From: Firmicutes bacterium UBA993
Lineage (GTDB): Bacteria; Bacillota; Dethiobacteria; DTU022
Length of the DNA: 28,432 nt
Assembly (NCBI GenBank): GCA_002292015.1
Contig: DBBD01000111.1
Coordinates: forward strand, 1 to 28,432
Direction: 5' to 3'
The translations under genes were made by a program, and so were the position numbers. Under the pieces are notes generated by a model that saw only the letters and a program-made list of their open reading frames with translations, searched no databases and was not told the origin of the DNA. Below are positions 22,827-28,432 of the stretch, one piece after another. Each line of letters opens with the position of its first letter. Within the stretch, counting starts at the first letter, position 1.

Positions 22827-23744
22827 CTACATCCTTTCACTCTCGGCCCGTCCAAGAATCCCAGTCGGTTTAAATATTAAAAAAAGAATCAGGAATACAA
22901 ATGAAAACACATTTTGCCAAACAGAGCCGATAAAGGGAATTTGCGTGGCGAAAGACTCAAGTAAACCCAGTAGCAAACCGCCGAGCATCGCTCCGGGAAG
23001 TATACCAATGCCGCCAATTACCGCGGCAGTAAAAGCTTTTAAACCAATAAAAAAGCCCATGTAGAAGTGAACCGTGCCATAAAAAACACCGGCCATAACA
23101 CCTGCAGCCGCAGCCAGCGCTGAGCCGACAAAAAAAGTAATCGCCACAATTTTATAGACGTTTATACCCATCAACTGACAAGTATCCCGATCTAGGGAGA
23201 TGGCCCGCATCGCTTTGCCATACATAGACCTGGTAACAAACTGGTGCAAAATAAACATCAGCAGTATGGCTGCCACCAGTAGAACAACACGGGTTTCGGT
23301 AAGGCGCAACGCGCCAACAAAAAAACTATCATGGGTTAAACCGGTCCTAAAAGGCCTGAACTGCCCGTGGGTTAAAAGCATCACCGTGTTGTAAAGCAGC
23401 ATTGATACAGCCAGGGCTGTAATCAGAATCGATAGACGCGGCGCTTTTAGCATTGGGCGGTAAGCGACCCTTTGAATCAGAACACCGAGTATCCCGATCA
23501 GAAACATGCTGATCAGCAAGGATAAAACGATCCCCAGCCAGGCATTGCCGATAGCTGAATCAGCAAAAAACGACAGGGCAATTAAGCCCACAAAGGCACC
23601 GCCCATGTAAATATCAGCATGGGCAAAGTTCAGCAGCTTGATAATACCATAAACCATGGAGTAACCGATTGCCACCAGTCCGTAGAAAGAACCGATCAGT
23701 AGACCATTGAACAGCTGCTGCAGAAAAATCTCCCAGAGTGTCAT
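22827..23744 (-). CDS. livH: branched-chain-type amino-acid ABC transporter permease LivH
   Basis: A 305-residue polytopic permease with the LivH-type motif NFAHADIYMGGAFVGL (about 38-53), the coupling loop region LDRDTCQLMGINV, and conserved glycine-rich segments near the C-terminus (GGIGILPGAMLGG). AGAGGTGA precedes the ATG at good spacing. It is separated from livK by a strong hairpin at 23764-23794, which may let the binding protein be made in excess over the membrane subunits. Confidence 0.92.
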   Translation of the reverse strand: MTLWEIFLQQLFNGLLIGSFYGLVAIGYSMVYGIIKLLNFAHADIYMGGAFVGLIALSFFADSAIGNAWLGIVLSLLISMFLIGILGVLIQRVAYRPMLKAPRLSILITALAVSMLLYNTVMLLTHGQFRPFRTGLTHDSFFVGALRLTETRVVLLVAAILLMFILHQFVTRSMYGKAMRAISLDRDTCQLMGINVYKIVAITFFVGSALAAAAGVMAGVFYGTVHFYMGFFIGLKAFTAAVIGGIGILPGAMLGGLLLGLLESFATQIPFIGSVWQNVFSFVFLILFLIFKPTGILGRAESERM

Positions 23745-23763
23745 CTGTTCACCTCTTAAGAAG

Positions 23764-23794
23764 GCGCAGGCCGTGGTATTAGCCAGGCCTGCGC
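23764..23794 (-). other. intercistronic hairpin between livK and livH
   Basis: GCGCAGGCC (23764-23772) and GGCCTGCGC (23786-23794) form a perfect 9-bp stem with a 13-nt loop, just after the livK stop. On the minus strand it is followed by CTTCTTAAGAGG, with no U-tract, so it looks like a transcript-stabilising or partial-stop element rather than a full terminator. Such hairpins commonly follow binding-protein genes. Confidence 0.65.
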
Positions 23795-23813
23795 TCTTGG
23801 TCTTTACAGTAGC

Positions 23814-24989
23814 TTATTCAGCCAGAGTCCATTTGCCATCCTGGGCAACCAGTAGAACAAAGTTACTTCTGCCCAGGGTGTTTTGCGGGGTAAAGAAGAT
23901 CGGGCCGGTCAGCTTTTCAAATGCATCGGTGGCAGCCAGTGCGGCTTTAACCGCTTCACCGTCAAAGGAGCCCGCGCGTTCAACGGCATCCATCAACAGG
24001 TAAGTAGCATCATACATCAAGCCGGCATAAGCACCCGGATCGCGAGGGAACATTGCTTTATAGCTGCTGATAAAGTCCTGTGCGGCAGGCAGGAAGTCCA
24101 CAACGGGGGGAGCGGTGCAGTATACGCCTTCTGCATCCGGTCCGGCCAGATCGATTAATTCCTGAGCACTGGAGCCATCCCCAACTATGATGACACCCTC
24201 GTAACCACTTTGACGCAGCTGCATAATCAACTTAGCGCCGGGACCCTGGTAAGCCGTCCAGTAAACGCCGTCGGGATTAGCCGACATAATTCTGGTAACA
24301 ACAGCCGAGAAGTCCACGGTTCCGGGATCGATCCGATCTTCGGATAAAACAGCATAACCGGCAGCCTCCCAAGCTGCTTTAGTCTGATCTTTCAAGTCCA
24401 CCGAGAACGCAGAGCCATCATCAACCAGTGAGATGGTTTCAACTCCTAAGTTTTCAAACGAGCTTACTGCTTTTGCGGCCTGGGCGTCTCCGGTGCTGTT
24501 AATCATAAAAGCCCAACCCGGGTTTTCAGCAATCAGCGTGGTAGCGTTCGAAGCAGCAATAACGAAAGGAGTGCCCGCATCGCCATAAAGCTTGAGGGTC
24601 GGCAGAGTTGCACCAGAGCAGAAACCGCCAACTACTCCGAAAACCTCTTCGGCAATTAACTTGCTGGCAGCAGCAGTTGCCATCGAGGGATCGCAGCCAT
24701 CGTCCCCGATTGTGGTAATGATCTTGTAACCGAGAACTCCACCGGCGGCATTAATTTCCTCGACAGCAAGCAGGGCAGCGTTTTTCATGTCAATTCCGTC
24801 TGTGGCTTGGGCACCAGTGGTCGGAATCATGATCCCTAACAGCTTTTCGCCTTTAAATTCTGCGGCCGGCTCCTCGGCGGCAGCATCATCATCAGCAGGC
24901 GGTGCAGCCGGCGGGGCGCAGCCAAACAAGCTAAAAACCAAAAACATAACAACCAACGCTAACAACAGGATATTCTTATTCTTCAACAA
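23814..24989 (-). CDS. livK: amino-acid ABC transporter substrate-binding lipoprotein (LivK/LivJ type)
   Basis: A 391-residue binding lipoprotein. Signal peptide at residues 1-22 with lipobox LFGC (Cys23), then an Ala/Pro/Asp/Glu-rich linker to about residue 45. A periplasmic-binding-protein type I (Leu/Ile/Val-binding) fold follows, with GIMIPTTGAQATDG, FCSGATLPTLKLYGDAGTPF and DGSSAQELIDLAG among the recognisable stretches. The start is TTG at 24989, set by GGGAGGT 8 nt upstream; no in-frame ATG fits. It captures an amino acid outside the cell for LivHMGF. The ligand cannot be read from sequence. A 43-residue reading frame overlaps its start by 14 bp. Confidence 0.92.
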   Translation of the reverse strand: MLKNKNILLLALVVMFLVFSLFGCAPPAAPPADDDAAAEEPAAEFKGEKLLGIMIPTTGAQATDGIDMKNAALLAVEEINAAGGVLGYKIITTIGDDGCDPSMATAAASKLIAEEVFGVVGGFCSGATLPTLKLYGDAGTPFVIAASNATTLIAENPGWAFMINSTGDAQAAKAVSSFENLGVETISLVDDGSAFSVDLKDQTKAAWEAAGYAVLSEDRIDPGTVDFSAVVTRIMSANPDGVYWTAYQGPGAKLIMQLRQSGYEGVIIVGDGSSAQELIDLAGPDAEGVYCTAPPVVDFLPAAQDFISSYKAMFPRDPGAYAGLMYDATYLLMDAVERAGSFDGEAVKAALAATDAFEKLTGPIFFTPQNTLGRSNFVLLVAQDGKWTLAE

Positions 24990-25107
24990 CTAAAATGACC
25001 TCCCCGTATTTTAGGTTTTGTCCCTTCTCCCCCGTTAAGTGTAAACGAAGTGTCCGGTAACAGGCAAACTTGATACAGTGTCTGCAGATTATTGTTTTCC
25101 CTGGCAT
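24976..25107 (-). CDS. small Cys-containing peptide overlapping livK, 43 residues
   Basis: A 43-codon frame with ATG preceded by GGGGGG at 4 nt. It ends in TAA 14 bp inside livK, a layout that suits translational coupling or a leader peptide. The peptide has C8-x2-C11-x4-C16 near the N-terminus (IICRHCIKFACY) followed by a basic and then hydrophobic tail ending in EE. The Cys spacing could bind a metal or sense redox state. I do not recognise a family. It may also be only a translated leader. Confidence is limited by length. Confidence 0.4.
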   Translation of the reverse strand: MPGKTIICRHCIKFACYRTLRLHLTGEKGQNLKYGEVILVVEE

Positions 25108-25185
25108 AGATCCCCCCTTCTTGCCGGCGGTAAAAGGAAACATTCGAGCAATTTATCTCTTTGCTCACCTCCTTTTCTTGCTACT
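25108..25185 (-). promoter_or_regulatory. liv operon leader with an orphan strong ribosome site
   Basis: Part of the 308-bp gap between moaD-like and livK. On the minus strand AAAAGGAGGTGAGC (near 25163-25176) is a near-perfect anti-16S match. No ATG or GTG stands at a usable distance: GTG is inside the site itself, TTG is 16 nt away, and the next ATG is 24 nt away. It may serve a non-standard start, a ribosome standby site, or be vestigial. The rest of the gap up to 25297 holds the promoter/dyad described separately and AT-rich sequence with nothing else I can support. Confidence 0.35.
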
Positions 25186-25207
25186 GACTTATAATGCCAT
25201 TATAGTC
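25186..25207 (-). promoter_or_regulatory. liv promoter -10 within a palindrome (possible operator)
   Basis: TATAATGCCATTATA (25190-25204) is a perfect 15-bp palindrome, flanked by GAC on the left and GTC on the right (25186-25207) with one unpaired base. Its minus-strand half contains TATAAT (25199-25204), an exact -10 box pointing at livK. No good -35 is present (GTGTTT at 17-bp spacing), so an activator may be needed, or a repressor may bind the dyad. The transcript would start near 25192 and have a leader of about 200 nt. Confidence 0.5.
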
Positions 25208-25297
25208 ACTATTCTATCTTTAAACACCACATCAGTTTTTCTATCTACGACCATAAAATACCTTTCAAGCGATGCATAACATTAAAAAAATAATTCC

Positions 25298-25498
25298 CTA
25301 ACCGCCGGCAATCAGGTGGTGTGCTTGCACTTCGGCCTGGTCGGGGACTTTAAACTCAGCCCATTTTTTCTGCTCAACAACTTTGCCATTCACCCGGACT
25401 ACAATTTTTGGAAAGGTATAATTCATTTTTTTTAGCAAGCTCTTGATTGTTAAGTTTTCTTCCCACTCAATCTGTTTGCCGTTTACCATGATCACCAT
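25298..25498 (-). CDS. MoaD/ThiS-family sulfur carrier protein
   Basis: A 66-residue ubiquitin-like protein. It starts VNGKQIEWEENLTIKSLL, has the beta-grasp pattern of ThiS/MoaD, and ends in the required Gly-Gly (LIAGG), where a thiocarboxylate is made. MoaD-like carriers deliver sulfur to molybdopterin, which is also the ligand of tungsten enzymes. Its position downstream of an aldehyde ferredoxin oxidoreductase gene fits tungstopterin supply for that enzyme. The HHLIAGG end is also compatible with ThiS. The ATG has only a weak GGGGTAG upstream; a second ATG three codons later is possible. It may be translated from the same transcript as the oxidoreductase if the repeats between them do not terminate it. 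Confidence 0.8.
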   Translation of the reverse strand: MVIMVNGKQIEWEENLTIKSLLKKMNYTFPKIVVRVNGKVVEQKKWAEFKVPDQAEVQAHHLIAGG

Positions 25499-25540
25499 AT
25501 TCTACCCCTTACTGCTGCTCATTTGCTTCCGCCCTTTAAG

Positions 25541-25700
25541 TCCCCTCTCCTCGGAGAGAGGTTCTAAATGAAGGGGGATTAATCCCTTTGCCGATGCCAT
25601 AAAACGGCATGATTGGTTATCCTAATAAATCCCCTCTCCCTGAAAAGAGGATCGGGGTGAGGGGAAAATTAATCCTTTTGCCGGTGCCTCAGGCGGCATG
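25541..25700. repeat. 71-bp imperfect direct repeat, two copies with hairpins
   Basis: Two 71-bp units (25541-25611 and 25630-25700), starting points 89 bp apart, both begin TCCCCTCTCC and both end CGGCATG, and share ATTAATCC-TTTGCCG between. By eye roughly two thirds of positions match. Each unit has a CT/GA-rich stem (CCTCTCC with GGAGAGAGG, or with AGAGG and GGTGAGGGG) and a second stem near its end (ATGCCG/GGCAT or TGCCG/CGGCA). The CCCTCTCC...GGGGTGAGGGG type resembles dispersed intergenic hairpin repeats seen in many bacteria. The units fill the whole gap between the aldehyde oxidoreductase stop and the MoaD-like gene and may end or stabilise the transcript. Confidence 0.75.
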
Positions 25701-25707
25701 GTCGTCT

Positions 25708-27867
25708 CTAAAGATGTTTTTTAACCACTTCAACAACTTCGGGAAAGTCGATTCCAAGGTTTTCCAGATGCCCCAATGTAGGAACGCCGTTTTCATTCCA
25801 GCCCCGGCGCTTGTAAACCACATCAATTAATGTTTCATAACGACCCTGACGGTATTTTCGCATCGCGGCAACCTTTGCGTCCGTGCTCATCCCTTCCGGG
25901 TTGATACCCACATCTTCCTTCAGCTGTTTGTCGTAGCGATCCTGGCGTGATTCATATTCTTCTTCAGTTACCGGTCCGAGCGCCCGGTAAGGAGCCGCAT
26001 CATGTTCCCTGGTACCAAAACCCATCCTTAAGTTAAAAACACGCTGGAAATTGTAAACCCGTTCTGATTGGCGAATCATTTCATCTTTATCTATATTCTT
26101 ACCCGTAACAGCATTGAAAAGATCAACGTAATTCTGGACATGTTCGGGTATTTTCTCCGGGCTGTCAGCAATGGCATTGCTTTCAGGAATTATATCATTC
26201 CAGGGCAGTTTGCATAGCCCCTGCAGTCCGAACCAGGTTCTGAACATCGGGAAGTAATGCAAGGCCTCTGCTTTTTTTTCAAAAGTGGGCAGCTGGTTGT
26301 TGACCATATCCATGAAGATCAGCCATGCTTCGTCGTGCTGCGGACCTTTATTGGCAAGGGCGTAGCCACCTTGCTGGGCCAGTGATTCCTTGGCCTGGTA
26401 CTGCGAATACTCCAAGCCTTTATTTTCCATGCCGATATCCTGTAAAAAAGCCGGATCTCCGCCATACTCTTCAGCGAATATTTTTTTCATCCGGCGCACG
26501 CCCTGACCAGCAACTTTACCAAAACCGCGACCCTGACCCATCTGGTGGATTAACTCCATCGCCGCCTCGGCATTACCAAAATTCAGCTTCAAACCGCCGG
26601 TAATCGTCTCATTTAAAATATCATTTTCGAAGCATTCCATAATGAAAGCGATGATCGTGCCGGTCGAAATAGTATCGAGGCCGTAAGTATCGCAGTAAAA
26701 GTTGGCCTCAATTACGTAATCGGCATCAAAAATACCGCAGTTAGAGCCCAGCCCGGCAGCATTTTCATACTCAGGCCCGTCCACAGTCACTTTCTTTCCT
26801 TTGAAAGGTCCTGTTTTTGGCACAAAGTTATCGACCGCCTTGCAGCAAGAAAGGGCACAACCGACCCAGCAACCGTCAGGCATCTTCTGGGTAAAACGGC
26901 TACGCAGCACCTCGGATGAAATGCCGGCAGCATCTTTGTGCGATCCGTATTTAAAGTTATGAACCGGCAGCAGGTCATAGTCATTCATCGGCGTCATCAG
27001 GTTGGCGGTACCGATCTGCCGCATCCGGAACTGGGTATCATCAAATTTATTAATTTCCCTGGTTATCTTAACACCTGTGCGGGCAATAGCGGCCGGGTCG
27101 GCCGGGTTATTGCTTTTTCCGCTCAGACCGGAGAACCTGACTACCAAGGCTGCCAGTTTTTTGTCCCTGAATACTGTGCCGATACCACCTCGGCCGGCCT
27201 GTTTTAACCGGGCTACCTTTCGCCTTAAATCATAAAATGAAAAGTTTAACATTCCCACCCTGGTGTGTTCGGCACCGCTCCCGGTGGATACTACTGATAT
27301 ATTCTTCTTATCATGCTCTGTTTCTGCCATCAGCTCTGTCAGCTGTTCGCTGAGCAGGTGGCTGGCTGATGGGTCGAGGTCTACCTCTTCAATGGTCACT
27401 CTACCGTTATCTCCGTCGATAAAAACAACAACATCCTTATCGGCCTTGCCCTGAATCTCCAGGGCATCCCAACCCGAAAACTTTAAGTAGGGGCCAAAAA
27501 AGCCGCCAACGTTACTGTCCATTACCGAGTCAGTTAATGGTGACAGGGTGACAAGCAAAGATTTTCCTGAACCCGGATACTGGGTTATACCGGCAATGGG
27601 TCCGGGAGATATGATAATTTCGTTTTCCGGATCATTCCATTTTGTATCGGGTGTAACCGCATTCCAAAGGTACCAGAGCCCGAAACCTTTTCCGCCGACA
27701 AAAATATCTTTCATCTGCCGCGTAACATCTTTTGACTCGATATTTTTATTAGTAAGGTCTATATAAAGGGTTTTACCGGCGTAGCCACGTTCTATCAGCG
27801 CCGGTACATAATGATACGCGGCTAAAACTTTTCGAGACGAACGCATCTTTTCGATTAGAACAGACAT
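25708..27867 (-). CDS. aor: aldehyde:ferredoxin oxidoreductase family protein (tungstopterin)
   Basis: A 719-residue cytosolic tungsten-bis-pterin/[4Fe-4S] enzyme, oxidising an aldehyde to the acid with ferredoxin as partner, or the reverse. Seen: N-terminal VGGKGFGLWYL (57-67), SPGPIAG (87-93), NVGGFFGPYLKF, the domain-2 motif DGPEYENAAGLGSNCG (363-378), and the C-terminal FNLRMGFGTREHD. Cluster ligands appear as C333-x3-C337-x3-C341 plus C552 in GLCKLPW. Classical members have C-x2-C-x3-C, so the first spacing is one longer. Length is above the roughly 600-residue archaeal enzymes. The ATG has GGGGAGGA upstream. The four-cluster ferredoxin upstream is its likely electron partner. The substrate aldehyde is unknown. 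Confidence 0.88.
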   Translation of the reverse strand: MSVLIEKMRSSRKVLAAYHYVPALIERGYAGKTLYIDLTNKNIESKDVTRQMKDIFVGGKGFGLWYLWNAVTPDTKWNDPENEIIISPGPIAGITQYPGSGKSLLVTLSPLTDSVMDSNVGGFFGPYLKFSGWDALEIQGKADKDVVVFIDGDNGRVTIEEVDLDPSASHLLSEQLTELMAETEHDKKNISVVSTGSGAEHTRVGMLNFSFYDLRRKVARLKQAGRGGIGTVFRDKKLAALVVRFSGLSGKSNNPADPAAIARTGVKITREINKFDDTQFRMRQIGTANLMTPMNDYDLLPVHNFKYGSHKDAAGISSEVLRSRFTQKMPDGCWVGCALSCCKAVDNFVPKTGPFKGKKVTVDGPEYENAAGLGSNCGIFDADYVIEANFYCDTYGLDTISTGTIIAFIMECFENDILNETITGGLKLNFGNAEAAMELIHQMGQGRGFGKVAGQGVRRMKKIFAEEYGGDPAFLQDIGMENKGLEYSQYQAKESLAQQGGYALANKGPQHDEAWLIFMDMVNNQLPTFEKKAEALHYFPMFRTWFGLQGLCKLPWNDIIPESNAIADSPEKIPEHVQNYVDLFNAVTGKNIDKDEMIRQSERVYNFQRVFNLRMGFGTREHDAAPYRALGPVTEEEYESRQDRYDKQLKEDVGINPEGMSTDAKVAAMRKYRQGRYETLIDVVYKRRGWNENGVPTLGHLENLGIDFPEVVEVVKKHL

Positions 27868-27912
27868 AAATAATCCTCCCCTAATTAAACATTCCGTCGT
27901 ACACCCGGAAAG

Positions 27913-28302
27913 TTATATATCCTGCATAAAAATCGCTTCCGTCGGGCATTCTTTTGTGCAGCGCGCACAGGCGATACATTTAAAAGGCTCGCTCAAATCT
28001 TCATGCCAGAACATCGTTTCCGTCGGACAAACCCCGACACAGTTAAAGCAGCCGACACAAAGATTTTTGTTGATCACCACAACCCCGTTTTTTGCCTGGT
28101 TGATCGCTAACACCGGGCAAACTTTTACGCAGTCGCCGCACTGGTTGCAGACATTGATCGCCACGCCCCGCTTCTCCGGGAGTTCTTCCACCCGGATCGC
28201 TGATTTTTTACGATTGTCCTCCTCAAAATAGAAAGTGGAGCAAGTGGCTTCGCAAGCACCACACAGCGTGCACTCTTTCACATTAGTCCCGACGATTTTC
28301 AA
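27913..28302 (-). CDS. four-cluster [4Fe-4S] ferredoxin (electron-transfer subunit)
   Basis: A 129-residue ferredoxin with sixteen cysteines in four C-x2-C-x2-C-x3-C motifs: C11/14/17/21, C52/55/58/62, C82/85/88/92 and C109/112/115/119. It resembles the HycB/AorA-type electron-transfer subunits that dock on molybdenum or tungsten enzymes. Its gene is 45 bp upstream of the aldehyde oxidoreductase in the same operon, so it probably takes electrons from it and passes them to soluble ferredoxin or another complex. The start is TTG at 28302, set by AGGAGG eight bases upstream. Confidence 0.88.
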   Translation of the reverse strand: MKIVGTNVKECTLCGACEATCSTFYFEEDNRKKSAIRVEELPEKRGVAINVCNQCGDCVKVCPVLAINQAKNGVVVINKNLCVGCFNCVGVCPTETMFWHEDLSEPFKCIACARCTKECPTEAIFMQDI

Positions 28303-28373
28303 GAAATAAACCTCCTAACATTTGCATTTATTAGCTAATTTATAATAATTATAATGTTTCTAATACGTCGGCC

Positions 28374-28384
28374 ATTATAGCATA
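28374..28384 (-). promoter_or_regulatory. extended -10 promoter of the ferredoxin-aldehyde oxidoreductase operon
   Basis: Minus strand ATGCTATAAT: TATAAT at 28374-28379 preceded by TG and one base. At 17-bp spacing the -35 position reads TGGATC, a partial match. Transcription would start near 28367, giving a leader of about 65 nt that is AT-rich and ends with AGGAGG before the TTG start. The remaining bases to the window end show no gene. Confidence 0.55.
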
Positions 28385-28432
28385 CCAAACTGGTGAGATC
28401 CATGCAAACCCCTACAATAACTTTACACTATG

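Noticed and set aside
23764..23794. rho-independent terminator after livK
   Set aside because: The stem is strong but no U-tract follows, and livH continues with a good ribosome site, so I call it an intercistronic hairpin.
24983..25168. 61-codon GTG frame in the liv leader
   Set aside because: Its GTG lies inside the ribosome-binding sequence itself, and the frame overlaps a better-initiated 43-codon frame and the livK start.
1..28432. CRISPR array or insertion sequence
   Set aside because: No regularly spaced short repeats and no transposase-like frame found on either strand; the only clear direct repeat has two copies.

Overview
The window looks like a piece of a strictly anaerobic, amino-acid-fermenting bacterium, most likely a Clostridia-type Bacillota. 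The reasons are oxygen-sensitive glycyl radical enzymes (GREs) with their activases, a tungsten-type aldehyde:ferredoxin oxidoreductase, many ferredoxin domains, strong AGGAGG ribosome sites, frequent TTG/GTG starts, and consensus sigma-A promoters. The taxon is an inference from gene content and signals, not a measured placement. I see no transposase, integrase, CRISPR array or rRNA.

Layout. (1) 1-9315, minus strand: one operon behind a consensus promoter (9286-9315). It runs NuoE-NuoF fusion, 1262-residue iron-sulfur flavoprotein, D-amino-acid-oxidase-type flavoprotein, a 38-residue membrane peptide, a ROK kinase and a DedA membrane protein. (2) 9316-9717: about 0.35 kb of non-coding sequence whose hairpins suggest a structured RNA on the minus strand. 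(3) 9718-14443, minus: ornithine aminotransferase, tRNA-Trp with its own promoter, trans-4-hydroxy-L-proline dehydratase (HypD) and its activase. (4) 14561-19035, plus: a second, unclassified GRE, its activase, and a proline-racemase-superfamily enzyme with a Ser/Thr active-site pair. The two GRE operons diverge from a short AT-rich region with an inverted repeat. (5) 19030-20274, minus: thioredoxin-CcdA fusion. (6) 20296-25107, minus: complete branched-chain-type amino-acid ABC transporter (livKHMGF) with a regulated-looking leader and a 43-residue Cys peptide. (7) 25298-28382, minus: four-cluster ferredoxin, aldehyde ferredoxin oxidoreductase and a MoaD/ThiS carrier protein, with a 71-bp imperfect direct repeat between the last two.

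How the parts may work together. HypD turns trans-4-hydroxyproline into pyrroline-5-carboxylate (P5C). Ornithine aminotransferase interconverts P5C/glutamate semialdehyde and ornithine. The flavoprotein pair resembles archaeal proline dehydrogenase, D-hydroxyproline dehydrogenase and HcnABC, and would oxidise an imino or amino acid such as proline. The NuoEF fusion would pass the electrons to NAD. The ABC transporter could import the amino acid, and the aldehyde oxidoreductase could oxidise aldehydes from amino-acid breakdown to make reduced ferredoxin. This points to a proline/hydroxyproline/ornithine fermentation island. The substrates of the flavoprotein complex, the second GRE and the racemase-like protein remain inference. 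The most unusual objects are the nine-cluster flavoprotein with an MvhD-like domain, and the second GRE module.
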